The translations under genes and the position numbers were made by a program. Under the pieces are notes generated by a model, which was not told where the DNA came from, did no database searches, and saw nothing but the letters and a program-made list of their open reading frames with translations. Positions 17,580 through 26,275 of a DNA stretch of 64,000 nucleotides are shown piece by piece (position 1 is the first letter of the stretch; every line of letters begins with the position of its first letter). The DNA lies in assembly GCF_017888565.1 (NCBI RefSeq), contig NZ_JAGHFX010000035.1, forward strand, positions 23,998 through 87,997. Reading direction: 5' to 3'. This DNA is from Clostridium sp. (GTDB lineage: Bacteria; Bacillota; Clostridia; Clostridiales; Clostridiaceae).

Positions 17580-17766
17580 GAATATAAAGGCTACGATAAC
17601 TAGATATGCTTATTCCTCATATTCTATTTATCTTCGCCAACTTTTATTTTTCCACTTAAAATTATTAATAAAGAATTAGCCTCATTAATGGCTTGTATTA
17701 AATTGGAGATATTATATGAAAATCGGAAAGTTAATACATATCATTATGATTAATTCGCAATTTATA
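17580..17766. repeat. Dispersed repeat, copy B (intact)
   Basis: This compact 187-bp copy is in direct orientation to copy A. It begins AATATAAAGGCTACGATAAC and ends AATTCGCAATTTATA. It keeps single copies of ATATG and ATTAT at the two points where copy A carries insertions. It has no coding capacity. It fills most of the gap between the hydrogenase-like gene and the LytTR operon, with nothing else recognisable in 17498-17869. Confidence 0.85.
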
Positions 17767-17869
17767 ATAAGTGTAACTTAGTATTTAAATAACGCATCTT
17801 AGGAAATTTATATTGATATATTTATTAAAAATAGTAGTATGAGATTATAAAAGTCTAAGAGGGGATATT

Positions 17870-18307
17870 ATGAAAGTAATAATTAATCAAGATGAAAATA
17901 ATGATGAAATTGAAATAGTGATAAATTGTAAAGCTATAGATGATAGTATATTAAAAATAATTGAAAAGCTAAGGGACGAGGAAAATATAATTACTGGTGT
18001 TAAAGATAGTAAAGTACATATTATAAAACCAGAAAATGTATTATATTTTGAATCTGTTGATAAAAGGACATTTATATATACTAAGGAAGAAGTATATGAA
18101 AGTAATCTTAGACTTTATGAAATTGAAGATAAGTTTTCAGCATATCATTTTTTTAGAGCATCTAAATCAACAATAATAAATATATCTAAAATATCAGTTA
18201 TAAATCCTGTAATTGGGGGAAGAGTAGAGGTTTTGCTTGAAAATAAGGAAAAGTTAATAGTTTCTAGGCAATATGTACCTATACTTAAAGCAAAATTAGA
18301 TTATTAA
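17870..18307 (+). CDS. LytTR-domain transcriptional regulator
   Basis: The 145-residue protein has no receiver domain. Residues ~45-145 form a LytTR DNA-binding domain (VHIIKPENVLYFESVDKRTFIYT, then FRASKSTIINISKISVI and the RVEVLLENKEKLIVSRQYVP end). The start is ATG 17870 with AGAGGGGAT upstream. It heads a four-gene operon with a DUF3021 membrane protein and an ABC exporter. In Firmicutes such LytTR/DUF3021 pairs usually control their own operon, often in response to membrane or peptide stress. Confidence 0.88.
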   Translation: MKVIINQDENNDEIEIVINCKAIDDSILKIIEKLRDEENIITGVKDSKVHIIKPENVLYFESVDKRTFIYTKEEVYESNLRLYEIEDKFSAYHFFRASKSTIINISKISVINPVIGGRVEVLLENKEKLIVSRQYVPILKAKLDY

Positions 18308-18321
18308 AAGGAGGGGATATA

Positions 18322-18753
18322 GTGAAGAATTTTTATAATATAGGATATGAAGTAAAAGCTCTAATAGGATTATTCTTTATGATGATAATTTTAACCTATG
18401 CAGTAGTAAGTTTTTTTATTGGAAATAAGATAATGCCTTTAGAATTATTATGGGAATTTATTTTATTAGCAATTATAGTTGGAGTAATTCAATTTATTTT
18501 ATATAATGAAAAGTTTTTATCGAAGATATCAATAAAAATAAAAACAGCAGCACATTATTTAATACTTTTAGGAGTTTTAAATATCTTCATTAAATATTTT
18601 AATTGGATAGAACTATGGGGAATATCTTTTAAAGTGTTTTTTATAATATATACGGTTTATTTTATACTTATAACTTTAAACTTTTATTTTTATAAAAAAA
18701 TAACAGGAGAAAGGTTTAATGACAAATTAATAAAATATAAAGAGAATTTATAG
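18322..18753 (+). CDS. DUF3021 family membrane protein
   Basis: The 143-residue protein starts at GTG 18322 behind AGGAGGGG. It has four hydrophobic segments (roughly 14-33, 43-60, 72-92 and 98-120) and short charged ends, the DUF3021 layout. It is 14 bases downstream of the LytTR gene, its regular partner. In such pairs the membrane protein is thought to restrain or sense for the regulator. That is known for related systems and inferred here. Confidence 0.8.
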   Translation: MKNFYNIGYEVKALIGLFFMMIILTYAVVSFFIGNKIMPLELLWEFILLAIIVGVIQFILYNEKFLSKISIKIKTAAHYLILLGVLNIFIKYFNWIELWGISFKVFFIIYTVYFILITLNFYFYKKITGERFNDKLIKYKENL

Positions 18754-18764
18754 GTGGTGTAAAA

Positions 18765-19646
18765 ATGGAAGCTATAAAAATAAGTAATTTAACTAAAAGT
18801 TATGGGAAAAGCAGAGGAATAAAAAATGTAAACATAGAAATTAAGGAAGGAGAAATATATGGATTTATAGGGCCAAATGGAGCAGGTAAATCTACAACAA
18901 TAAAGACGTTACTTAATTTTATTTTTCCAACATCAGGAAGTGCTAAGATATTAGGAAAAGATATTGTAAGTGAAAGTAAGCTTATTAAAGAGTTTGCAAG
19001 CTATGTGCCAAGTGAAGTTAGATATTATTCAGAAGTTAAAGTAAAAGATATATTAAACTATGCAGCTTCATTTTTTGATTATAGTGATAGCCAGTATTTA
19101 AATGAACTTTGTAATGATTTAGAAGTTGAGCTAGATAAGAAAATTGAAGAACTTAGCCTTGGAAATAAAAAGAAGGTTGCCATAGTTCAAGCCCTTTTAA
19201 GCAATCCTAAGATAGTAATTTTAGATGAGCCAACAAATGGACTAGATCCATTAATTCAACAAAAGATATTTAATATATTATTAAAGGAAAAAGCAAAAGG
19301 AAAGACCATATTCTTATCATCACATAATCTTTCTGAAATAGAAAAATTTTGTGATAGAGTTGCAGTTATAAAAGAGGGGGAAATAATAGATATACTAGAT
19401 TTAAATAATATGAATAGAGATTTAGGAAAAAGAATAACTCTAAAATCTAGTAATATAGATAAAAAAGAAATCGAGAAAATATCAGAAATCCTAAAATGTA
19501 TTGATGAAGAAATTGAGTTTATATATAAAGGAAATATAAATGAGTTAATAAATTTGTTATCTAAATATAACTTGGACAAGTTGTTAATTGAAGAAGTTAA
19601 ATTAGAAGAAGCCTTTTTAAACTATTATGAAGGAGATAATAAATAA
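18765..19646 (+). CDS. ABC transporter ATP-binding protein
   Basis: The 293-residue ATPase has Walker A GPNGAGKST (residues ~36-44), signature LSLGNKKKVAI in place of the common LSGGQ, Walker B IVILDEPTNGLDP and switch histidine LSSHNL. The C-terminal ~70 residues form the extension seen in drug/antibiotic exporters of the CcmA type. The start ATG 18765 has GGTGG upstream, and the stop overlaps the permease start. It probably powers export by the downstream ABC-2 permease. The substrate is unknown. Confidence 0.9.
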   Translation: MEAIKISNLTKSYGKSRGIKNVNIEIKEGEIYGFIGPNGAGKSTTIKTLLNFIFPTSGSAKILGKDIVSESKLIKEFASYVPSEVRYYSEVKVKDILNYAASFFDYSDSQYLNELCNDLEVELDKKIEELSLGNKKKVAIVQALLSNPKIVILDEPTNGLDPLIQQKIFNILLKEKAKGKTIFLSSHNLSEIEKFCDRVAVIKEGEIIDILDLNNMNRDLGKRITLKSSNIDKKEIEKISEILKCIDEEIEFIYKGNINELINLLSKYNLDKLLIEEVKLEEAFLNYYEGDNK

Positions 19647-20464
19647 TGAATATATTTAAGTTTGAATTTAAAAGAAATATAAAATCATTAGTATATTGGA
19701 GTATAGGAACTTCTGCAATCGTAGTTTTATTTATGGCATTATTCCCAAGCATGAAGGATATGGGAATGCAAGAATTAGTTGGTGCAAAATTAGATTCACT
19801 TCCACCAGCTATTTTAGAAGCTTTTAATTTTTCAAGCACTACTGATTTTAGTGATATAAATGATTTTCTTGGATATTGTCTCCAATATATTTCAATGGCT
19901 TTTGGTATTTATGGTGCAATGCTTGGAGTTAATTCTATAATAGAAGAGGAAAGTGAAGGGACAATAGAGTTCTTATATTCTAAACCAGTATCAAGAAGTA
20001 AAATTCTTTGGAGTAAGATATTATCACGAGTTGTATCCTTTTATATATTTGTAATTATCATTGGAGCAGTTACAATAGGTATATCAATTGCAGTTAAACC
20101 AAGTGAAGTAAATACAATAGATCTTATAATGAATATAAAAAGTACGTTCATTGGAATGAGCTTTTTAGGATATATATTTATAGCAATTGGTATAGCTATA
20201 TCAACAATTTTGAAAAAAGGAAAAATGGCAACTAGTGTAGGAGTTAGTTTATTTTTTATGACATATATACTTGGGATTATATCTAAGCTAAAAGAAGAGT
20301 TTTCATTTATACAATATGTTTCTCCATATGAATGGGTAATTCCATCGAATATAATTAAGGATGGATTTCAAGTAAACTTTCTGATAATAGGATTTTTACT
20401 TATAGTGATATCATTAATTACTGCTAACATTATTTATAAAAAGAAGGATATGAATATAAATTAA
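19646..20464 (+). CDS. ABC-2 type permease
   Basis: The 272-residue membrane protein has six hydrophobic segments, starting with VYWSIGTSAIVVLFMALF. A large extracytoplasmic loop and the EEESEGTIEFLYSKPVSRSKILWSKI stretch typical of ABC-2 permeases follow. Its first base overlaps the ATPase stop, so the two are translationally coupled. It forms the membrane part of the LytTR-controlled exporter. The substrate cannot be told. Confidence 0.88.
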   Translation: MNIFKFEFKRNIKSLVYWSIGTSAIVVLFMALFPSMKDMGMQELVGAKLDSLPPAILEAFNFSSTTDFSDINDFLGYCLQYISMAFGIYGAMLGVNSIIEEESEGTIEFLYSKPVSRSKILWSKILSRVVSFYIFVIIIGAVTIGISIAVKPSEVNTIDLIMNIKSTFIGMSFLGYIFIAIGIAISTILKKGKMATSVGVSLFFMTYILGIISKLKEEFSFIQYVSPYEWVIPSNIIKDGFQVNFLIIGFLLIVISLITANIIYKKKDMNIN

Positions 20465-20468
20465 AAAT

Positions 20469-20511
20469 AAGGACAGGTTGTAATTTATAAATTATAACTT
20501 GTTCTTTTTTA
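20469..20511 (+). terminator. Terminator of the LytTR/ABC operon
   Basis: An imperfect 17-position stem (20469-20486 with ~20489-20505) is followed by a T6 run, five bases after the permease stop. Confidence 0.78.
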
Positions 20512-20610
20512 TAAATTAAGACAAACAAAAATGGATAAAGTTTGAGTGTACATAGACAAATATCCAAAATGGTTGTACAATTTAATTAAGAAAATATTGT
20601 GGAGGTAGTT

Positions 20611-21372
20611 ATGGATAATGAGTTTTTTGGGAGAGCGTCTATAGATGAGATAGAAAAAGGATTAGTAGAAAAGGAAGAATATATAAAATGTATAGTATGT
20701 GAAGAAATATTTATTAAAGGAAGAATATATGAAATAGGTGGCAACTTATATGATGCAAAAAAGGCTGCGCAGCTTCATATAAAGGAAAGGCATAATTCTA
20801 TGTTAAGTTATTTATTAAATATGAATTCACTTTATACAGGAATATCATCATCTCAAAAAGCAGTAATTGAATTAATAGCTTTAGGACTTAGTGATAAAGA
20901 AATAGCAGCCAAATTAGGTATTGCAAATTCGACTATTAGAAATCATAGGTATAAATTAAGAGAAAGAGAAAAACAAGCTAAGTTATTTTTAGCAACTATG
21001 AATTTACTTTCTAAAAATACTAATAAAGATATAAATATTTTAGAAGAAGATGTTATATGTGATGCACATAAAGGAGCAACAACATTAGATGATAGGTTTA
21101 ATATAACCAAGGAAGAAAAAGTTAAAGTTATAGAAACTTATGTAGATGAAAATGGGGCATTAAAAAGTTATCCATCTAAGGAAAAGAAGAAGATTATATT
21201 ATTAGAAGAAATAACTAAAAACTTTAATGTTGGAAAGAGATATTCTGAAAAAGAAATAAATAGAGTATTAAAAAGAATATATGAAGACTATGTAACAATA
21301 AGAAGAGCTTTGATTCAATATGGATTCTTAGATAGGTCTAAAGATTGTAGTGAATATTGGGTGAAGGAATAA
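20611..21372 (+). CDS. LuxR-type HTH / DUF2087 regulator
   Basis: I start this 253-residue protein at ATG 20611, five bases after GGAGG; an in-frame GTG at 20599 lies inside the ribosome site. A central helix-turn-helix (SSQKAVIELIALGLSDKEIAAKLGIANSTIRNHRYKLRER) is of LuxR type. The C-terminal ~70 residues (ITKNFNVGKRYSEKEINRVLKRIYEDY through the RRALIQYGFLDR end) match DUF2087. An N-terminal CIVCEEIF stretch with a later HIKERH could bind a metal. Its stop overlaps the start of an acetyltransferase gene, so they are co-translated. The target is unknown. Confidence 0.82.
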   Translation: MDNEFFGRASIDEIEKGLVEKEEYIKCIVCEEIFIKGRIYEIGGNLYDAKKAAQLHIKERHNSMLSYLLNMNSLYTGISSSQKAVIELIALGLSDKEIAAKLGIANSTIRNHRYKLREREKQAKLFLATMNLLSKNTNKDINILEEDVICDAHKGATTLDDRFNITKEEKVKVIETYVDENGALKSYPSKEKKKIILLEEITKNFNVGKRYSEKEINRVLKRIYEDYVTIRRALIQYGFLDRSKDCSEYWVKE

Positions 21373-22229
21373 TGATAAAGAGTTTTTTAGAATTAAATAA
21401 TGATGAAAAAAATTTAGCATTAGAGTTTATAAAGAAAAATGAAAATACCAATTTATCATTATCAGAACTTGAAAAAGAACTCACAGGTAAGATATGTAAT
21501 TATGGTGAAGGTATATTATTTTATATTGATGAAAATGAAGTAGTAGGGAAGGTATCGGTTATACTAGAGGTTGTAGATAAATTAGAAACTATCTATATAA
21601 ATAAAGTAATTTGTCCAAATGATAATAAAAAAATATTGAGAGAATTAATTAATAATTCATTAGTGTTTGCTAATAAATATAATGCGATGAAAGTTTTACT
21701 TGGAATAAGAAGTGATAATTTGCTTAAGTTAGCACAAGATATTGGGCTAAAAAGAAGTTATTCATCTTTTAATATGGTTCTAAACAATAGAGAAAAAGTA
21801 AATGATGTGATAGATAGAATTGATTTATCAAAGGAAAACATCGAAGAATATGTTGATATATATAATAAGTCCTTTATGGATATGCCTCATGGAACTTATA
21901 TAGAAATAGAAGATGCAAAAAGCTATTTGAAAAATAAAAATGACAATGAAGATTATTTTATTGTACTTGATAAAGGTGAAAGTATAGGTTTTTTAAATAC
22001 TACTATTAAAGAGAAAAAAGCTTTCTTTGATATAGGATTAATAAAAGAGTATAGGGGAAAGGGCTATGGTAAAAAATTATTAGAAACAGCAATACAATTT
22101 TTAAATGAAAAGCAAGTAGAAGAAATTTGTTTAACAGTAATAGAAAAGAATAGTATTGCGTATGAAATGTATAAGAAAAGAGGGTTTAAGGTTTATAATA
22201 AACTAAGTGATTGGATAGAATTAACGTAA
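21372..22229 (+). CDS. GNAT family N-acetyltransferase
   Basis: The start is ATG 21372, overlapping the preceding TAA and preceded by AAGGA. The resulting 285-residue protein has a degenerate N-terminal GNAT-like half and a C-terminal GNAT domain. The C-terminal half has the acetyl-CoA loop YRGKGYGKKLLETA and the downstream SIAYEMYKKRGFKVYNKL stretch. Tandem GNAT layouts are common in Firmicutes. The acceptor is unknown. Coupling to the DUF2087 regulator is a recurrent pairing in clostridia and bacilli. Confidence 0.85.
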   Translation: MIKSFLELNNDEKNLALEFIKKNENTNLSLSELEKELTGKICNYGEGILFYIDENEVVGKVSVILEVVDKLETIYINKVICPNDNKKILRELINNSLVFANKYNAMKVLLGIRSDNLLKLAQDIGLKRSYSSFNMVLNNREKVNDVIDRIDLSKENIEEYVDIYNKSFMDMPHGTYIEIEDAKSYLKNKNDNEDYFIVLDKGESIGFLNTTIKEKKAFFDIGLIKEYRGKGYGKKLLETAIQFLNEKQVEEICLTVIEKNSIAYEMYKKRGFKVYNKLSDWIELT

Positions 22230-22231
22230 AT

Positions 22232-22265
22232 TTAAAGGGGGTCGCGTTTCGCGATCCCCTTTAAA
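22232..22265 (+). terminator. GC-rich terminator after the acetyltransferase
   Basis: A long stem (AAAGGGGGTCGCG with CGCGATCCCCTTT) with a three-base loop sits two bases after the stop. It is strong in GC, though its T tail is short and interrupted. Confidence 0.7.
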
Positions 22266-22579
22266 ATTTGCGAAAATCAACTTTTAAAAGTAATAATATA
22301 TTTACAAATTTAAAGAACATTGTTATTAAATATAAGAATAAAAAATGAAGCTATTTACAAAAGTAATGATGGGGGGAGGGTTATTATTTAAAATTAAACT
22401 AGAGAGAAATGAATGAATAAGTATGCTAATGGTATGCTTTGAGGATGAAGCATATTTTTATTTTAAATTGATATATGTCAAGCAATTTGATATATTAAAA
22501 TAAAATATGGATTATAGGAATAGATTATATTTTGTTTAATCGTATACAAAGTATGATAACCTACAAACGGGAGAAGATT
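22266..22579. other. Intergenic region with an orphan hairpin
   Basis: No gene is visible. One hairpin, TATGCTT with AAGCATA at 22433-22454 followed by TTTTTATTTT, looks like a terminator although no gene precedes it. It could end a leader or small RNA, or attenuate transcription into the EIIB gene. No sigma-54 site was found here. Confidence 0.45.
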
Positions 22580-22891
22580 ATGAAAATATTGATTTTATGT
22601 GCAACAGGAACATCAAGTAACATAGTTGTAGAAGCAGTGAAAAAGGCAGTAGGAAATAGAGATATAAAAATATTTGCTAATGGAATAGAAGAGCTTAGGG
22701 AGAGTGGTAATGAGTGTGATTTAATTTTACTAGGGCCTCAGATAAAATATAAATTAGAGGCAGTTCAAAAGATAGTAGGTAATAAAAATATACCAGTTGG
22801 AATAATAGATAGTATGGACTATGGATTATGTAGAGGGAAAGAAATACTTGATAAGGCTATACAAATTATAAGTTTATTCAAAGGAGAATAG
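22580..22891 (+). CDS. PTS lactose/cellobiose-family EIIB (first copy)
   Basis: The 103-residue protein starts at ATG 22580 with GGGAGAAG upstream. An in-frame upstream extension has no site and would exceed family length. The phosphocysteine C7 sits in the loop ILCATGTSSN, followed by the Rossmann-like EIIB fold with LILLGPQIKYK. It differs clearly from the near-identical EIIB pair downstream. One base separates it from the LevR-type activator. It may serve as the phosphate-relay partner that reports PTS state to the regulator as well as a transport subunit. Confidence 0.85.
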   Translation: MKILILCATGTSSNIVVEAVKKAVGNRDIKIFANGIEELRESGNECDLILLGPQIKYKLEAVQKIVGNKNIPVGIIDSMDYGLCRGKEILDKAIQIISLFKGE

Positions 22892-22892
22892 T

Positions 22893-25634
22893 ATGACTAA
22901 GGATAACAGATATGAAGAAATATATAATTTCATATTAGATACAATTAGAAGACAAAAAAAGAACAACCAAGCAATAGGTGTTACAACAAAAGAGGTAGCA
23001 GATGGAATAGGAATTAAAAGAACAAATGCAAGCAGTGAGCTAAATAGACTTGTAAGGGATGGATTAATAAAAAAATGCGAAGGTAGGCCTGTTGTTTACA
23101 CATGTATCGAGAAAAATCAATATATAAACAATAAAGAAAAGGCAGATGCATTTAATAATTTTATTGGATTCGAAGGAAGTTTAAAGAAACCAATAAAGCA
23201 AGCAAAGGCAGCTATTAGTTACCCACCAAGAGGACTTCACACTCTATTACTTGGACCAACAGGAGTTGGAAAAACCATGTTTGCAGAGAAAATGTATGAG
23301 TATGCAATAGAGAAAGGGCAGTTAAGTAAAGAGGCGCCATTTGTTACTTTAAATTGTGCTGATTATAGTAATAACCCTCAGATTTTACTATCACAGCTTT
23401 TTGGATATGTTAAGGGGGCTTTTACTGGAGCTAATAAGGATTATTCTGGCCTTGTAGAGTCAGCAGATAAGGGAATATTGTTCCTAGATGAGGTGCATAG
23501 ATTACCACCAGAGGGACAAGAAACCTTATTCTATTTAATGGATAAGGGAGTATTTTCACCAATTGGCTCAATTGAGAAAAAGCATGTAGATGTATTAATT
23601 ATTTGTGCTACTACAGCAAGAAAAGAGGATTCATTATTAGATACATTTACAAGAAGAATTCCTATGTCAATAAATATACCTTCTTTAAAGGAAAGGAATA
23701 AGAAGGAGAGGTTTAAAATAGCACAAGCCTTTATTGAGGAAGAGGCTAGTAGAATTAAGAAGGAAATAGTAGTTAATGTTGCTGTTATAAAGAACCTTTT
23801 AAATTATGAGTGTTTAGGTAATATAGGGCAGCTTAAAAGTGATATAAAGCTAATATGTGCTAATGCTTTTTTAGATGCTATTCATTTAAACCGTGATAAA
23901 GTTGAAATTGAGGTTATCCATCTTCCGGATCATATAAGAAAGTATGGTATTTATGAAAAGGATTTTGAGAATGAGATGAAAAGCATATTGGGAAAAAGTG
24001 ACTTTTTAACTTTCAGTTGTAATGGAGAATGTAGAATAAGCACTCCTAAAAATAAGATTAAGTATGAATCGTTCTATGACAAGATAGAAAAAAGATTGAA
24101 GGACTTAAGTAGCAGATATGATAATCAAGATGATATCGATACCATAATTAGATTTGAGATTAATGGGCAATTTAAAAGTTATATAGAAGGTGTGAATAAT
24201 AATATTGAGCTTGAGAAAGTAGTTAGCAAGAAAAGTATTATGTATATAGAGACTTTATTAGCCTTAGCAGAGAAGGAACTTTCTAAGAAGTTTTCTAAGA
24301 AGGTTTTCTATGGGCTTTGTATGCATTTTGATTCAAGCATAAAAAGACTAGGAGAAAATAAGACTGTAGTAAATAAAAATTTGCTTAATGTAATAGAAAA
24401 TCATCACAGGGAGTTTGAACTAGTTAGAAATTTTATAAAAGGAATAGAAGGAGAGTTAGAGGTTCGAGTACCTCTTGATGAAATAGCATTTATTGCAATG
24501 TTCTTATGCATAGATACAATTGAAAGTAATCTTAAGAATAAGTTACCTAGGGTAATAATAAGCATGCATGGAAGAAGTAGTGCATCATCTATGGCAGAAA
24601 CCGTAAATTCATTACTTGGAATAGATACTGTACAAGCTTATGATATGGAGCTTAATAAGGATTCAAGGACTTGTTATGAAGAACTAAAAGAATTAGTAAG
24701 AAAAAATAGTAATGAAGCTGGAGTTCTATTACTAGTAGATATGGGATCATTAATTATGTTTGGTGATTTAATTGCTGAAGAGCTTTTAATTAAGATAAGA
24801 GTTATAGATTGTGTAACAACAATAACAGCTTTAGAGGTTGCAAGGCACGCAGAGTTTGAGAGGAATATTGATATTATTTATGATTCCATATTAAATAAAC
24901 AAAAGATGACATTAATGGATAACAGATATAAGGATGCATCTAATACAAAAAAAGAAAATATTATTATTACAGCCTGCACTACTGGAGAAGGAAGTGCTCA
25001 AAAGATTAAGAAATTAATAGAGGACAATATAAATCTCTTAGGAACAAACACAGAAATAGTTACAGCTGCAATTACAAGTCATGAAAATATTAATAATATT
25101 ATAGGTAAGTTAAGTAAGGATAAAAATATAATAGCAGTTGTAGGTAGTATTGATCCAATGATATATGGGGTGCCATTCATTTCTATAACAGACTTGATAA
25201 TGTTAAATAAGTATTGTGAGCTTGAAAAAATGATAAAAGCAACACAAGTAGGTAAAAGGGCTGAGACAGATGAGGATTTAAGTATTATAAGTGAACAGGT
25301 ATTCAATAAGCTAATAGATAAAATTAATGGGATTGATATAGAAACATTTAAAAAAGAGTTTGAATTTTTTAAGATATGGATAGAAAGTGAATTAAGTTAC
25401 CAATTTGACAAGGATACTTTAATAGCTATAGTATTTCATTTATTAGCAACAACAGAGAATTTAGCATTAAATAAAAAGTGTAAGGAGTATAAAAATAAGG
25501 AATACTTATTAATTTATTACGAAAAGGAGATAAGGCAGATTAAATATGCACTTAAAAATATAGAGGATAAATTTAATATTCAGTTTAAATTAGATGAGCT
25601 ATGTTATTTATTAACTATACTGTATAAATTATAG
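22893..25634 (+). CDS. LevR-type sigma-54-dependent PTS activator
   Basis: The 913-residue regulator has an N-terminal winged HTH (~8-75) and an AAA+ domain with Walker A GPTGVGKT (121-128), sigma-54-contact loop GAFTGA (175-180) and Walker B ILFLDEVHRLP. A PRD domain, a mannose-type EIIA-like domain with H559 in ISMHGRSSAS, an EIIB-like segment and a C-terminal PRD follow. Phosphorylation of the PRD and EII-like domains normally sets its activity. Two sigma-54 promoters with repeated upstream sites lie directly downstream, ahead of EIIB genes, and are its obvious targets. The sigma-54 gene is outside the window. Confidence 0.92.
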   Translation: MTKDNRYEEIYNFILDTIRRQKKNNQAIGVTTKEVADGIGIKRTNASSELNRLVRDGLIKKCEGRPVVYTCIEKNQYINNKEKADAFNNFIGFEGSLKKPIKQAKAAISYPPRGLHTLLLGPTGVGKTMFAEKMYEYAIEKGQLSKEAPFVTLNCADYSNNPQILLSQLFGYVKGAFTGANKDYSGLVESADKGILFLDEVHRLPPEGQETLFYLMDKGVFSPIGSIEKKHVDVLIICATTARKEDSLLDTFTRRIPMSINIPSLKERNKKERFKIAQAFIEEEASRIKKEIVVNVAVIKNLLNYECLGNIGQLKSDIKLICANAFLDAIHLNRDKVEIEVIHLPDHIRKYGIYEKDFENEMKSILGKSDFLTFSCNGECRISTPKNKIKYESFYDKIEKRLKDLSSRYDNQDDIDTIIRFEINGQFKSYIEGVNNNIELEKVVSKKSIMYIETLLALAEKELSKKFSKKVFYGLCMHFDSSIKRLGENKTVVNKNLLNVIENHHREFELVRNFIKGIEGELEVRVPLDEIAFIAMFLCIDTIESNLKNKLPRVIISMHGRSSASSMAETVNSLLGIDTVQAYDMELNKDSRTCYEELKELVRKNSNEAGVLLLVDMGSLIMFGDLIAEELLIKIRVIDCVTTITALEVARHAEFERNIDIIYDSILNKQKMTLMDNRYKDASNTKKENIIITACTTGEGSAQKIKKLIEDNINLLGTNTEIVTAAITSHENINNIIGKLSKDKNIIAVVGSIDPMIYGVPFISITDLIMLNKYCELEKMIKATQVGKRAETDEDLSIISEQVFNKLIDKINGIDIETFKKEFEFFKIWIESELSYQFDKDTLIAIVFHLLATTENLALNKKCKEYKNKEYLLIYYEKEIRQIKYALKNIEDKFNIQFKLDELCYLLTILYKL

Positions 25635-25651
25635 CGGAATTTTTAAGGCGT

Positions 25652-25701
25652 TGCATAAATTTAAGTTTAGTGTATAAATTGAAGCTAAAAATAGTATATA
25701 A
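25652..25701 (+). promoter_or_regulatory. Candidate enhancer (upstream activating sequence), copy 1
   Basis: Three TGTATAA-like sites (TGCATAA 25652, TGTATAA 25671, TATATAA 25695) are spaced about 19 and 24 bases apart. They lie some 40-90 bases upstream of a sigma-54 promoter. The same triplet with near-identical spacing recurs before the second EIIB gene, which argues for a real activator-binding array. Confidence 0.6.
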
Positions 25702-25741
25702 AAATGAGGAAAATATATCTTTTTCTAAATATTTCAGGTTT

Positions 25742-25757
25742 TGGCATGGAATTTGCT
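25742..25757 (+). promoter_or_regulatory. Sigma-54 promoter, copy 1
   Basis: TGGCATGGAATTTGCT has the -24 GG and -12 GC exactly ten bases apart, matching TGGCAC-N5-TTGC. It precedes the second EIIB gene and follows a LevR-type activator gene. Confidence 0.88.
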
Positions 25758-25800
25758 TGATATAAATGTGAGGAAAAATATTTATAAAGGAGAGATTTTT

Positions 25801-26112
25801 ATGACAAAAATTATATTAGCGTGTGCAGCAGGAATGTCAACATCATTATTAGTAAACAAGATGAAGGAGGCAGCGGAATTAGGAAATATTGAAGCATCAA
25901 TAAAAGCTATTCCAGAAGCAGCAATATCTGAGCATTTAGATGAATGTGATGTTATATTACTTGGACCACAAGTAAAGTTTATGATTGATGAAATTAGAGC
26001 AATAGCTGCTCCAAGGAATATTCCAGTAGAAATTGTTCCAATGCAACTATATGGAATGATGAATGGTAAGGCAGTTTTAGAGATAGCTTTAAAATTAAAA
26101 GGTGATAATTAA
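25801..26112 (+). CDS. PTS lactose/cellobiose-family EIIB (second copy)
   Basis: The 103-residue protein starts at ATG 25801 behind AAAGGAGAG. The phosphocysteine lies in LACAAGMSTS near residue 8. It differs from the next EIIB by about nine residues by my count. It has its own sigma-54 promoter and enhancer and is followed by a weak terminator, so it can be expressed alone. Tandem duplication with the control region is evident. Confidence 0.88.
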   Translation: MTKIILACAAGMSTSLLVNKMKEAAELGNIEASIKAIPEAAISEHLDECDVILLGPQVKFMIDEIRAIAAPRNIPVEIVPMQLYGMMNGKAVLEIALKLKGDN

Positions 26113-26124
26113 AATTATTAATTG

Positions 26125-26174
26125 GTGTATAAATTTAAGTTTAGTGTATAACTAAAATTTGAAATAGTGTATAA
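26125..26174 (+). promoter_or_regulatory. Candidate enhancer, copy 2
   Basis: Three perfect GTGTATAA sites at 26125, 26144 and 26167 repeat the layout of copy 1 and lie ~45-90 bases before the second sigma-54 promoter. Confidence 0.65.
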
Positions 26175-26199
26175 AAAAGGAGGTAGAGCCTTCTTTTTT
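26173..26199 (+). terminator. Weak terminator between the duplicated EIIB units
   Basis: AAAAAAGGAGG pairs with CCTTCTTTTTT around a 5-base loop (one G-T pair). It follows the second EIIB gene and overlaps the last enhancer site. Confidence 0.6.
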
Positions 26200-26215
26200 T
26201 ATAGCTTTCTAACTT

Positions 26216-26231
26216 TGGCATGAAATTTGCT
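26216..26231 (+). promoter_or_regulatory. Sigma-54 promoter, copy 2
   Basis: TGGCATGAAATTTGCT keeps the GG-N10-GC spacing and is nearly identical to copy 1. It drives the third EIIB gene and the EIIC-MupG-EIIA-glucosidase genes behind it. Confidence 0.88.
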
Positions 26232-26275
26232 TGGGATAAAGATGAGAAAAATATTTATAATTAGGAGAGATATTT

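Noticed and set aside
22266..22579. A sigma-54 promoter before the first EIIB gene
   Set aside because: No TGGC-N8-TTGC element with correct GG/GC spacing was found there, unlike the two copies downstream.
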